The notes under the pieces were generated by a model that saw only the letters and a list, made by a program, of their open reading frames with translations, was not told the origin of the DNA and did no database searches. 64,000 bases of DNA from Opitutus sp. (GTDB lineage: Bacteria > Verrucomicrobiota > Verrucomicrobiia > Opitutales > Opitutaceae): contig JACEUQ010000002.1 of the NCBI GenBank assembly GCA_024998815.1, positions 634,501-698,500 on the forward strand. Reading direction: 5' to 3'. Position 1 is the stretch's first letter. The number at the start of each line of letters is the position of its first letter. Below are positions 1 to 8,148 of the stretch, piece after piece. The translations under genes were made by a program, and so were the position numbers.

Positions 1-639
1 GGTGATTACCACAACACCATCGGTTGTGCTCACTTTGGTTTTGAGCGCGCTGGTCGATTTGTGGCTGATGAGCGCGTACTTCACTTGGCTGGTGATGGAC
101 GCGTCGTCGATTTTCTCGCCGAGGGTCAGATCGCTGGCGGGCTTCGGTTTGATAACGAGGTTGTTTTTAACCGATTTCACCCAGTCGATTTCCTTGGCGT
201 AAGCCTCAGTGAGTTCCTTTTGCGCGGCGTTATCTGCTGTGCCCGTCAAGGTGACGATGCCGTCATTCACCGCGACCTTGGTGGTGGCGGCGCTGACGTT
301 GGCCTTCATCAGCAACCGGCCGCGAATCTTGAAGGCGATCCAAGCGTCGGAATGTTCAGGATAGGGGGCCTTGACGACGATTTCGTTTTTAACGCCGGTC
401 ACGCCGGGGATTTTCTCGACCGTGTCGGAGGCAAGCGCCTTGTCGTCTTTATCTTGAACGGTGCCGGTGAGGGTGACCACGCCATCCTTGGCCTTCACCT
501 TCACTTTATCTTCGAGGACCGTGCGGTAGTTGTACGACTCCTTGGCCGTGTCTTCGATCTTCCGATCCGTTTCGGAGGATGCGAAAGCCAGAAGGGGGCT
601 GAGCGCGAATAATGAGAGGGCGAGTATGTTTTTTTTCAT
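1..639 (-). CDS. BON-domain periplasmic protein (3' end beyond window)
   Basis: The reading frame starts at ATG 639-637 and stays open to base 1, so at least 213 residues are coded and the C-terminus is missing. The N-terminus (MKKNILALSLFALSPLLAFA) is a typical Sec signal peptide, so the protein should be periplasmic. Two full BON domains follow (about residues 25-90 and 105-170), each with the typical 'V.DGVVTLTGTV.....K..A...V..I.GV..V.N.I' pattern. A third repeat begins near residue 185 and ends with STTDGVVVIT at the edge. BON proteins such as OsmY bind phospholipid or envelope components and are often stress-induced. The exact role here is not evident. Confidence 0.85.
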   Translation of the reverse strand, partial: MKKNILALSLFALSPLLAFASSETDRKIEDTAKESYNYRTVLEDKVKVKAKDGVVTLTGTVQDKDDKALASDTVEKIPGVTGVKNEIVVKAPYPEHSDAWIAFKIRGRLLMKANVSAATTKVAVNDGIVTLTGTADNAAQKELTEAYAKEIDWVKSVKNNLVIKPKPASDLTLGEKIDDASITSQVKYALISHKSTSALKTKVSTTDGVVVIT

Positions 640-799
640 TGGGTTACTCGCCCACTTTACGCGGATGGCGTGCGTCTGGGCATGGGATAGCCGCCCGCTT
701 AAGAGCGCCCCCTGGGCCTCGTTTATTGCAGTAGCTTGACCCTATACGGGTTGTTCCGCGTGTGGGTGGACCGCCACCGTCCGACGCCGGAACTCAGGC

Positions 800-1546
800 T
801 TAAAGCCCCAGCAGCGAGCCGTTGCGTTTGAGCCAGTACTCGGCCTCGCGCCAGCCCGGGCAGACCTCTTCAACGCGGGCCCAGAACCGGTCGGAGTGGT
901 TCATCTCCTTCAGGTGCATCAGCTCATGGTAAATGATGTAATCACGCACCAGATCAGGTGTCTGGATCAGGCGCCAGTTCAGCGAGATGCCGCCGTCGCT
1001 GGTGCAGGAGCCCCAGCGGGTGCGCTGGTTACGCACCGACACGGCGCTCACCGCCATACCGGTCACGGCGGCCAACTCCCAGGTGCGCCCGGATAATTCG
1101 GCCTTGGCCATGCGCAAGAAGTGGGCTTCCAAGGTCGGCCGCAGGTCGCCTTCGAGCTTGAGGACGCGGAACACGTCGGCGGCCAGGCAGACCTGGGGGC
1201 GTTCACCGTCGACGGCTTTGCGCACCTCGGTGAGTTCGCCGCGCCAGAGCACATGGGTGCCGAGCGTCCAGACGGTGGCACCGCGCGGTTTGCTTTTTTG
1301 GCGTTCACGGGCGCGCTCGAGCCAATCGCTCTGCTGCTCGACGAAGGCGCGGGCCTCACGCTCGTTGCCGCGTAGGGGAATAATGGCGACGGCGGTGCCG
1401 TCCTTTTTGAGGGTGAGCCGGTAGCGGGTGGCCTTGGCGCTGCGCTCGAAGATCAGGTCGGGGCGCGCGGGTGCCGCCTCGACGCCTGCGGTCGCGGGTG
1501 TGTCGGCGAAAAAATCAAACAGGCTGGATGGCTCGGATGCGCTCAC
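800..1546 (-). CDS. YgjP-family (DUF45) zinc metallopeptidase
   Basis: This 248-residue protein has the SprT/YgjP-like zinc site YHELMHLKEMNHSDRFW near residue 205: HELMH supplies two histidines and the glutamate, and the downstream histidine in NHSDRFW completes it. The preceding stretch, with TRWGSC, is also typical of the family. No signal peptide or membrane segment is visible, so it should be cytoplasmic. Family members are putative metal-dependent hydrolases without a well-defined substrate. The ATG at 1546 begins MSASEPSS and gives the usual length for the family. It stands alone, 250 bp downstream of the minus-strand argD and convergent with nothing obvious. Confidence 0.85.
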   Translation of the reverse strand: MSASEPSSLFDFFADTPATAGVEAAPARPDLIFERSAKATRYRLTLKKDGTAVAIIPLRGNEREARAFVEQQSDWLERARERQKSKPRGATVWTLGTHVLWRGELTEVRKAVDGERPQVCLAADVFRVLKLEGDLRPTLEAHFLRMAKAELSGRTWELAAVTGMAVSAVSVRNQRTRWGSCTSDGGISLNWRLIQTPDLVRDYIIYHELMHLKEMNHSDRFWARVEEVCPGWREAEYWLKRNGSLLGL

Positions 1547-1630
1547 GGGTTAGCGGCGAGTAAACGCATCGCGATGCGCGGCGCCAGAGCGATGTTTGCG
1601 GTGCCGGGCGGGAGTACCCTGTTAGGCAGT

Positions 1631-1753
1631 AACATTGAACTTGCCGGATAAAACCAAGGCCGTTTAGCCGCAAAAGAACGCAAGGAGCACAAAGAACAAA
1701 CCCTGTATTTCTATGCGCTCTTTGCGTTCTTTCGCGGCTACAAGGATCGAAGT
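1631..1753. repeat. Dispersed ~125-bp hairpin repeat, copy 1 (partner at 40085-40209)
   Basis: The stretch begins CAGTAACATT and contains TTAGCCGCAAAAGAACGCAA with its near-complement TTGCGTTCTTTCGCGGCTA about 60 bp later, then GGATCGAAGT. The same layout and most of the same bases recur at 40085-40209. It is noncoding and can fold into a long stem. Confidence 0.8.
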
Positions 1754-1783
1754 ATTTCGTTGGTTTGGCAGTAACGGCAGATC

Positions 1784-1802
1784 TGTCACCTAATAGGTGA
1801 CA
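1784..1802. repeat. Palindrome TGTCACCT-AAT-AGGTGACA, copy 1
   Basis: A perfect 8-bp inverted repeat with a 3-bp loop lies directly downstream of the argD stop. The same core recurs with longer arms at 50312-50344 and 55237-55273. Its position after a stop codon fits a transcription terminator or a mobile repeat; there is no T-run. Confidence 0.75.
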
Positions 1803-1803
1803 C

Positions 1804-3024
1804 TTAGGCTTTGGCGGCGAGCACGCTGCGGATGATGTCCACGCTACTTGCCAGTTCCTCGGCGCTCGCGGTGAGCGGGGGGAGTAGGCGCACGACGTTG
1901 CCGCCGGCCATAGGTGCCAACAATCCGGCTTCGCGCAGCGCCGTCACGTAGGGGACCGGGTCGCTGGCGAGCTGGAGACCGAGCATAAAACCGCGCCCGC
2001 GCACCTTCAGCACCTGGGCCGGAAACTCAGCCGCCAGTGCGCTCAGCGCCGCCAGCCACTCGGCGCCAGCTTGCGTGACGTGCGCCAACAGCCCGTCGCG
2101 CTCGATCACATCCAAAACCGCCAACCCAGCGGCGCAGGCCAGCGGCGTGCCGCCAAAGGTCGTGCCGTGCATGCCGGGTTGAAACAACTCCGCCGCCTTC
2201 GGCCCCGTCCAAATCGCCCCAATTGGGAAACCGCCGCCGAGTCCCTTCGCCATGCCGATCGCGTCTGGCTTCACCGCGGCGTGTTCGAAGGCGTAAAACT
2301 TGCCCGTGCGCCCAATGCCGCACTGCACTTCGTCCAAAATCAGCAGCAGGTTGTGCCGGTCGCACAGCGCGCGCAGGCCCACCAAAAACTCGGTCGTTGC
2401 CGGGTTAACTCCGCCCTCGCCCTGAATCGTTTCGACGAAAATCGCGGCCGTCGTGTCGTCGATCAGCGCCTCGAAGGAGGCCAAATTATTGAGTTCCCCG
2501 AAGGCGAAACCCGGCACCAGCGGACGGAAGCCTTTTTGAATTTTCTCCTGCGGGGTGGCGCTCATGCCGCCAAAGGTGCGGCCGTGAAACGCGCTCTGGG
2601 CACAGATCACCTTGTAACACTTGCCCTCTTCGCCACCGACCTTGGTCGCCCCGTGCAGGCGTGCCAGCTTGAGCAGCCCTTCGTTGGCCTCGGCTCCGCT
2701 GTTGCAGAAAAACACCCGGCCCGGCCCGGCGTAACCGACCAACCGCCGCGCCAACTCACCCTGATTGGGGTTGCGGAACAGGTTGCTCACGTGAACGAGT
2801 TCGCCGGCCTGGCGCTGCACCTCGGCCACCCAGTGCGGGTGACAATGCCCGAGCGCGCACACCGCGATCCCCGAGGTGAAATCCAGAAACTTGCGCCCCT
2901 GGTCGTCCCAGACGTACGAGCCGCTGCCGCGCACCAGCGTGAGCGGGGGACGTCCGTAGTTTTTCATCACATGCGCGTCGTAAAGATCGGCCGTGCTCGG
3001 GGAAGCGACATCAGAACGGTTCAT
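1804..3024 (-). CDS. argD: Acetylornithine aminotransferase
   Basis: ArgD is a pyridoxal-phosphate class III aminotransferase that converts N-acetylglutamate semialdehyde to N-acetylornithine in arginine biosynthesis. The sequence shows the N-terminal G..VWD..G..FLDF.SGIAV.ALGHCHP, the cofactor-binding LILDEVQCGIGRTGKF, the Schiff-base lysine in MAKGLGGGFPIGA, and HGTTFGGTPLACAA. I prefer the start MNRSDVASPS at 3024; an upstream ATG at 3045 (MLPISQF) would add seven residues. It lies 230 bp downstream of argB on the same strand, separated by an inverted repeat, so the two may be co-transcribed or separately controlled. Confidence 0.95.
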   Translation of the reverse strand: MNRSDVASPSTADLYDAHVMKNYGRPPLTLVRGSGSYVWDDQGRKFLDFTSGIAVCALGHCHPHWVAEVQRQAGELVHVSNLFRNPNQGELARRLVGYAGPGRVFFCNSGAEANEGLLKLARLHGATKVGGEEGKCYKVICAQSAFHGRTFGGMSATPQEKIQKGFRPLVPGFAFGELNNLASFEALIDDTTAAIFVETIQGEGGVNPATTEFLVGLRALCDRHNLLLILDEVQCGIGRTGKFYAFEHAAVKPDAIGMAKGLGGGFPIGAIWTGPKAAELFQPGMHGTTFGGTPLACAAGLAVLDVIERDGLLAHVTQAGAEWLAALSALAAEFPAQVLKVRGRGFMLGLQLASDPVPYVTALREAGLLAPMAGGNVVRLLPPLTASAEELASSVDIIRSVLAAKA

Positions 3025-3076
3025 AAATTGGGAAATAGGTAACACGAGTTAGCGCTCAAGTTGCGGACGATATCCT

Positions 3077-3145
3077 TGAGCTCACGCTCAAGGCCACACC
3101 CTTTGTGAACACACGCACCGTGGCCTTGAGCGTGAGCTCAGGGTG
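3077..3145. repeat. Inverted repeat, GAGCTCACGCTCAAGGCCAC family, copy 1
   Basis: CTTGAGCTCACGCTCAAGGCCAC is followed after about 25 bp by its reverse complement, between argB and argD. The same palindromic unit recurs near 5936-5992, 40322-40436 and 50198-50270. It is noncoding; its position in gaps suggests a REP-like dispersed element. Confidence 0.8.
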
Positions 3146-3255
3146 TTTGCCCAACGGCATTCGCGCCCCAAGGAATCAGGTTTATTAAGCTCATCTTGAA
3201 CGCGAATGGGATAAGCGCCCCGCCGGCGGGCGCCGCCCCGTTTTGTCGGCAAACG

Positions 3256-4140
3256 TTAGCCGTGCACGATTTCGGTGCCGATGCCCTTGTCGGTGAAAAT
3301 CTCCAGCAGCAGCGAGTGCGGGAGGCGGCCGTCGATGAAGTGCACGCGCTGGACGCCTTCTTGCAGGGCGCGCACGGCGCTGAGCACCTTTGGGCGCATG
3401 CCCTTATCGATGACGCCGCGCTTTTTGAGGTCGTCGACCTGCGAAACCTTGAGGGTGGAAATGAGGGAGTCGGGATCGCTCGGGTTGGAGAGCAGGCCGG
3501 GCACGTCGCTCATGTAAACGAGGCGGCGGGCGCGCAGGGCGCTGGCGACACGACCGGCGACCAAATCGGCGTTCACGTTGTAAGGCTTGCCGTCGAGACC
3601 CTCGGCGACCGGCGAAATCACCGGAATGTTACCATCGGCGATTTCCTTTTTGATCAACTTCACCTTCACCTCAGTCACCTCCCCGACGTAGCCCAGATCA
3701 ACGGTGTTGCCGTTGTCGTCGACAATGAGTTTCTCGCACACGAGCACGCTGTCACCAGCCAGGCCCTTGGCCTTGGCCTTGGCTAGGGAGATGGCGTTGC
3801 ACACGTCCTTGTTGACGATCTCATCGAGCGTTTTTTTAACAATCCCCACGGTATCCGCGTCGGTGATGCGCATGCCGTTGGGGGCAAACTGCGATTTAAG
3901 ACCGGATAGCTCAAGCGCTTTGGTGATGGCCTTGCCACCACCGTGGACGACCACGACGTTGATTCCCACTGCTGCAAGGAACGCGATATCGTAGGCGACG
4001 CGGTTGCGCACCTCGGAATCGGGGTCGTCCATGAAGCTGCCGCCGTATTTGACGACAAACGTGGAGCCGCGGAAGTCTTGGATGTAAGGTAGGGCTTCGA
4101 GAAGCACTCTGGCCTTGGTAGTAATTTCGTTAACGTTCAC
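3256..4140 (-). CDS. argB: Acetylglutamate kinase
   Basis: ArgB phosphorylates N-acetylglutamate, the second step of arginine biosynthesis. The 294-residue length is normal. Diagnostic motifs are the substrate- and ATP-binding [38 protein letters not shown] and [11 protein letters not shown]. An N-terminal helix ([23 protein letters not shown]) is present, the part that in hexameric arginine-sensitive enzymes mediates feedback inhibition by arginine; inhibition is therefore plausible but not shown. It precedes argD and is divergent from argJ, with which it shares a 460-bp intergenic region. Confidence 0.95.
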   Translation of the reverse strand: MNVNEITTKARVLLEALPYIQDFRGSTFVVKYGGSFMDDPDSEVRNRVAYDIAFLAAVGINVVVVHGGGKAITKALELSGLKSQFAPNGMRITDADTVGIVKKTLDEIVNKDVCNAISLAKAKAKGLAGDSVLVCEKLIVDDNGNTVDLGYVGEVTEVKVKLIKKEIADGNIPVISPVAEGLDGKPYNVNADLVAGRVASALRARRLVYMSDVPGLLSNPSDPDSLISTLKVSQVDDLKKRGVIDKGMRPKVLSAVRALQEGVQRVHFIDGRLPHSLLLEIFTDKGIGTEIVHG

Positions 4141-4601
4141 GTAGCGGATTGGATAAGTTAATCACGGGTAAATCACGCGCGGGCGGCATTTCCATCTTAT
4201 TTCTCGGCGGCGCGCAGGAATTCACACAATTGGCGCGCTTGAACTGCACATTCGGGGTTCGTCGACGTTTCCGGTGAGTCGTTGGATGGAAAAACAAACC
4301 TCGGCAGGTTACACAGAGTCCACGGAGCCCAGCCCACAGAGCGCAGACAGGGGAGGCCTCAACGACTTCGTTGGCTCAAAAACCGCCGAGCGGCTCGGGC
4401 TCGGTCTGGCTTGTTAACTCTTTCGTTGCTCCTGGTCTTGTTGCCGATTTTGAACGGTTTGACTCCGTGGCCTCTGTGTCCGGGCTCCGGATTTTCTCTG
4501 TGATACCATTCCGGCTGCCGCGGGCTTGGCCACCCTTGATTAAACCGCTTGAACTGCACATTCGGCTTCACTCCGCGCTGCCGTGCGCCACTTGTGGACG
4601 C
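4141..4601. other. Divergent argB/argJ intergenic region with repeats
   Basis: No convincing gene is seen here. It holds a direct repeat CGCTTGAACTGCACATTCGG (near 4238-4257 and 4548-4567) and an inverted pair built on ACACAGAG..CCACGGAGCC / CTCCGTGGCCTCTGTGT (about 4310-4335 and 4464-4484). Promoters for argB (minus) and argJ (plus) must lie here, but none stands out. The argJ frame stays open back to 4371, without family similarity in that extension. Confidence 0.5.
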
Positions 4602-5918
4602 GTGTCTAGCACCGCCCTTACCTTTTCCTCGTGCGCGGAACACCGCGCCTGGCTCACCACTCAAGCCGCCCTGCCGCGCGGATTCCGCGTCGGCACCACG
4701 CGCTTCGATTTCATGCCGAAGGAGGCACCCAAACCCGCCAAGATGACGCTCACGCTCATCGCGCTCGACCAGCCCACGGCGGACTTCGCGGCGATGTTCA
4801 CCAAAAACGCCTTTCCAGGGGCGCCCATCATCGTGGGCCGCCAGCGCCTCGGCGAACCGGTGCTCGGCGCGATCATCATCAACAACAAGATTTCCAACGT
4901 CTGCGCGCCCGGCGGCGTCGAGACCTCGCAGCGCGTGTGCGCCGAGACCGCCCGCCTGCTCGGCTTGCCCGCCACCGCGGTGCTGCCGTGTTCCACCGGC
5001 GTGATCGGCTGGGGGTTGCCCGCCGAAGACATCATTGCCCACCTGCCGCAGGCCGCCGCCGCGCTCGCCGCCGGCTCCATCCTGCCCGCCGCCGAGGGCA
5101 TCGTGACCACTGACCTTTATCCCAAAATCCGCAGCGCCCAAGTCGGCGCGGGCCGGATCGTGGGCATCGCCAAGGGCGCCGGCATGATCGAGCCCAACAT
5201 GGCCACGATGCTCGTTTACCTGCTGACCGATCTGGCCGTGCCGCGCGACACGTTGCGCGCCGTGCTCAAACGCGCCGTCGATGCCACGTTTAACCGCATC
5301 AGTGTCGACAGCGACACGAGCACCTCCGACACGGTTGCGCTGGTGTCGTCGAGTGCGGTGCCCTGCGACGACCTGGCCGGCTTCGAGGCGGCGCTGACCC
5401 AGGTGTGCCGCGATCTGGCCGAGGATGTGGTGCGCAACGGCGAGGGCGTGCGCCACGTCATTCGTGTGGTGGTTAAAAAAGCCGCCACCCCGTCGCTGGC
5501 GGTTGCGCTGGGCAAGGCGATCGTCAACGCGCCGCTCTTTAAATGTGCGGTTGCGGGCAACGACCCCAACGTGGGCCGCCTCGTGCAAGCGATTGGCAAA
5601 CACGTCGGTGCCCATGCGCCGGATACGGATTTGTCCCAACTGCGGGCGAGTATCGGCGGCGTGGAGATTTTCGCGGAAGGGGCGTTCCGCCTGAATCCAG
5701 ACAAGGAAAAGGCGTTGGTGGAGCACCTCAAGCACGCCGAACTTTACGTGAGCAAGCCGACGGCGGACGGTATTTTCAGTGCGACGGTGGATTACCCGCC
5801 GCACGAGCGCTGCGTTGAGATCGAGGTGGACCTCGGCTCGGGCACGGCGGAAGCGACGGTGTTCGGCGGCGACCTCACGCATGAATACGTGAGCGAAAAC
5901 GCGGATTACCGCAGTTAA
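4602..5918 (+). CDS. argJ: Bifunctional glutamate N-acetyltransferase / ornithine acetyltransferase
   Basis: ArgJ transfers acetyl from N-acetylornithine to glutamate and closes the cyclic arginine pathway. The self-cleaving precursor motif is visible as GAGMIEPNMATMLVYLLTD, where the ATML threonine becomes the N-terminal nucleophile of the beta chain. VLPCSTGVIGWGLP and VAGNDPNVGRL are also family signatures. Similarity begins at about ALPRGFRVGTTRF near 4670. The frame has no ATG close upstream, so a GTG at 4602 (438 residues) is the best guess; the longest extension reaches 4371 but looks like repeat-derived sequence. It is transcribed away from argB and argD. Confidence 0.88.
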   Translation: MSSTALTFSSCAEHRAWLTTQAALPRGFRVGTTRFDFMPKEAPKPAKMTLTLIALDQPTADFAAMFTKNAFPGAPIIVGRQRLGEPVLGAIIINNKISNVCAPGGVETSQRVCAETARLLGLPATAVLPCSTGVIGWGLPAEDIIAHLPQAAAALAAGSILPAAEGIVTTDLYPKIRSAQVGAGRIVGIAKGAGMIEPNMATMLVYLLTDLAVPRDTLRAVLKRAVDATFNRISVDSDTSTSDTVALVSSSAVPCDDLAGFEAALTQVCRDLAEDVVRNGEGVRHVIRVVVKKAATPSLAVALGKAIVNAPLFKCAVAGNDPNVGRLVQAIGKHVGAHAPDTDLSQLRASIGGVEIFAEGAFRLNPDKEKALVEHLKHAELYVSKPTADGIFSATVDYPPHERCVEIEVDLGSGTAEATVFGGDLTHEYVSENADYRS

Positions 5919-5935
5919 CGTAACGCCTCACTCCC

Positions 5936-5992
5936 CGTGGCCTTGCGCGTGAGCGCAGGGTTCCTGAGCTCACGCTCAGGGCCACAATTTTT
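5936..5992. repeat. Inverted repeat, GAGCTCACGCTCAAGGCCAC family, copy 2
   Basis: GTGGCCTTGCGCGTGAGC is followed at once by GAGCTCACGCTCAGGGCCAC, directly after the argJ stop. It belongs to the same family as 3077-3145 and may act as a terminator hairpin for argJ. Confidence 0.75.
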
Positions 5993-6142
5993 CGGCAAAC
6001 GCGCCGCCTGACTCCACCTGTCTTTTTGATCGCTCACTGGAATTAGCGGCTAGAAATCAGGCCGGAAAAATAAAAATTCCCGCGATTTGGCGTCTGCGGG
6101 TTCATTTTTCCGCCAACGCGCCGATATCCCCATGACTTCATC

Positions 6143-6973
6143 ATGCTCGCCAAAGATTATCAGTTCATCCGCGACATCGTTTACAAAAACAGCCGCATCA
6201 ACCTCGGCGAAGACAAGCAGGAGCTGGTCAGCGCCCGCCTCGGTAAACGCCTGCGCGCCACCGGCAAAGCAACCATCAGCGATTACTGCGATCTACTGCG
6301 CACCCCCGCCGGCGCCGAGGAACTGGGCAACCTGATCGACGTCATCTCCACCAACCACACCTATTTCTTCCGCGAAGACGGCCATTTCACCGCACTTAAG
6401 GAGATCATCCTGCCTGACTTAGCCCGCCGCCGACAAAAGGAGTCGTGGCCCACCTTGCGCGTCTGGAGCGCCGCCAGTTCCAGCGGCGAAGAGGTCTATT
6501 CGGTGGCCATCGCCCTCGACGAATATTTCAACGCCCACCCGCCGTCCTGGCCACGCCAGTTCGAGGCCACCGACATCTCCACGCGCATCCTCGCCAAGGC
6601 CAAAGCTGGAATTTACTCCTCGGAAACCGTCTCGCGCATCCCCCCGGCCACCGCCAAAGCTTATTTCCAGACCGGTTTCGGCGAACAAGCAGGTCTCTAC
6701 CGCGTGAAAGCCGCCATCCGCGACACCGTGCGCTTCAGCCAACTCAACCTGCTGGAGGGTCAACCGCCGTTCAACGAGCCGTTCCACATCATCTTTTGCC
6801 GCAACGTTATGATCTACTTTGACCGGGCCACGCAGGAGGAGCTGATCAACCGCCTCAAGGCACGCCTCGTGCCGGGTGGGTACCTGATGGTTGGCCACTC
6901 CGAGAGCCTCACCGGCATCAACCACGGGTTAAAACTAATCCGCGCCGCCACCTACCAGAAGCCGTTGGCCTGA
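6143..6973 (+). CDS. cheR: Chemotaxis protein methyltransferase CheR
   Basis: CheR methylates glutamates of chemoreceptors using S-adenosylmethionine. The 276-residue protein has the N-terminal helical CheR domain (about residues 5-55) and a methyltransferase domain with NHTYFFRE, the SAM motif VWSAASSSGEEVYS, ATDIS..IL..A, and FCRNVMIYFD. The usual WSAGCSTGEE is changed to WSAASSSGEE, a conservative variant. It is the first gene of a tight operon: cheB starts 9 bp after its stop. The receptors encoded at 28.4, 32.4 and 50.5-53.9 kb are likely substrates. Confidence 0.95.
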   Translation: MLAKDYQFIRDIVYKNSRINLGEDKQELVSARLGKRLRATGKATISDYCDLLRTPAGAEELGNLIDVISTNHTYFFREDGHFTALKEIILPDLARRRQKESWPTLRVWSAASSSGEEVYSVAIALDEYFNAHPPSWPRQFEATDISTRILAKAKAGIYSSETVSRIPPATAKAYFQTGFGEQAGLYRVKAAIRDTVRFSQLNLLEGQPPFNEPFHIIFCRNVMIYFDRATQEELINRLKARLVPGGYLMVGHSESLTGINHGLKLIRAATYQKPLA

Positions 6974-6981
6974 TTTGCCGC

Positions 6982-8148
6982 ATGGAAGCCCCCCGCCCCA
7001 TCAAGGTGCTCATCGTCGACGACTCCGCAGTCGTGCGCCGTCTGGTGACCCAGGCGCTCAGCACCGATCCCGGCATCGTCGTGGTGGGCACCGCGACCGA
7101 CCCGTTTATCGCCAAGGACCGCATCCTCGAACTCAAGCCCGACGTCATCACCTTGGACGTCGAAATGCCGCGCATGGATGGGCTTACGTTTCTGGGTATC
7201 CTCATGCGCGAACACCCGCTGCCGGTGGTGATGATGAGTTCGTTAACCCAACAAGGCTCGCAAAAGGCGATGGAAGCCCTGCGTCTGGGCGCAGTCGAGG
7301 TGTTGGCCAAACCCGGTGGCTCCTTCAGCTTTGGCGACCTCGGCCCGCAGCTCATCCACGCGATCAAAGCGGCCTCACGCGCGCGCCTGCGCCGTCCGAG
7401 TGCGGCCCCCGCGAACGCTCCCGCCAGCGCGAACCCAAGCGTGAATGCAACTGTACCCGCGCCCAAGATCGGCGTCGCCGCCAGCATGGCCGCCCCCCAA
7501 GCCCGTGTCATTACCCCGCTTGCGCCGCCGCGCGCCCACATCGAAACCGCCTACCGGGGCGACCCGCGCCGCCTCATCGTTTTGGGCGCCTCCACTGGCG
7601 GCACCGAGGCCTTGCGCGAAGTCATGGTCGGTTTGCCCGCCGGCCTACCTCCCATCGCCATCGTTCAACACATCCCGGCCCACTTTTCCAAGGCGTTTGC
7701 GGACCGCCTCAACTCCCTGTGCGCATTCCCCGTGCGCGAGGCCGTCGACGGCGAACTCCTCCCGCCTGGCATCGCGCTGGTCGCCCCGGGCGGCTACCAC
7801 CTGCTGGTGCGTTGGACCGGAACGGGTTACCGCGCCGAACTCAACTCCGGCGCGCCCGTCTGGCATCAACGCCCCGCAGTCGACATTTTGTTCAAATCGG
7901 TGCCCCAGGCGCATTGCCCGCACGTGATCGGCGGGGTACTTACGGGCATGGGCAAGGACGGCGCCGAGGGCCTGCTGCGCCTGCGCAAAGCCGGTGCGAC
8001 CACCTTCTCACAAGACGAGGCCAGCTGCGTGGTTTACGGCATGCCCAAAGAAGCTTGGGATCAGGGCGGTTCCGCCGTCCAACTCCCCCTCGACACCATC
8101 GCCGCCCACATCGTCCGCCTGAGCGGGCAACCTATTTTAAATAAATGA
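6982..8148 (+). CDS. cheB: Chemotaxis response regulator glutamate methylesterase CheB
   Basis: CheB removes methyl groups from, and can deamidate, chemoreceptors. The N-terminal receiver (residues 8-125) has VLIVDDSAVVR and the phospho-acceptor aspartate in VITLDVEMPRMDG. An Ala/Pro-rich linker (about 135-190) leads to the esterase domain with catalytic Ser in LGASTGGTEAL, His in IVQHIPAHF and Asp in GVLTGMGKDGAEG. The length of 388 residues is normal. The stop overlaps the start of the next gene by 4 bp (ATGA), so the genes are translationally coupled. Confidence 0.95.
   Translation: MEAPRPIKVLIVDDSAVVRRLVTQALSTDPGIVVVGTATDPFIAKDRILELKPDVITLDVEMPRMDGLTFLGILMREHPLPVVMMSSLTQQGSQKAMEALRLGAVEVLAKPGGSFSFGDLGPQLIHAIKAASRARLRRPSAAPANAPASANPSVNATVPAPKIGVAASMAAPQARVITPLAPPRAHIETAYRGDPRRLIVLGASTGGTEALREVMVGLPAGLPPIAIVQHIPAHFSKAFADRLNSLCAFPVREAVDGELLPPGIALVAPGGYHLLVRWTGTGYRAELNSGAPVWHQRPAVDILFKSVPQAHCPHVIGGVLTGMGKDGAEGLLRLRKAGATTFSQDEASCVVYGMPKEAWDQGGSAVQLPLDTIAAHIVRLSGQPILNK

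Noticed and set aside
2071-3042. 323-codon plus-strand frame opposite argD
   Set aside because: Antisense shadow of a clear aminotransferase gene.
4359-5882. 507-codon minus-strand frame opposite argJ
   Set aside because: It is Arg/His/Gly-rich, has no family pattern and is explained by GC-rich third positions of argJ.
6060-6142. Sigma-28 promoter before cheR
   Set aside because: GCCGATAT is present near 6119 but no TAAAG-like box lies 11 bp upstream.
6975-8144. 389-codon plus-strand frame overlapping cheB in another frame
   Set aside because: Arg/Pro/His-rich shadow; the cheB frame has all catalytic motifs.
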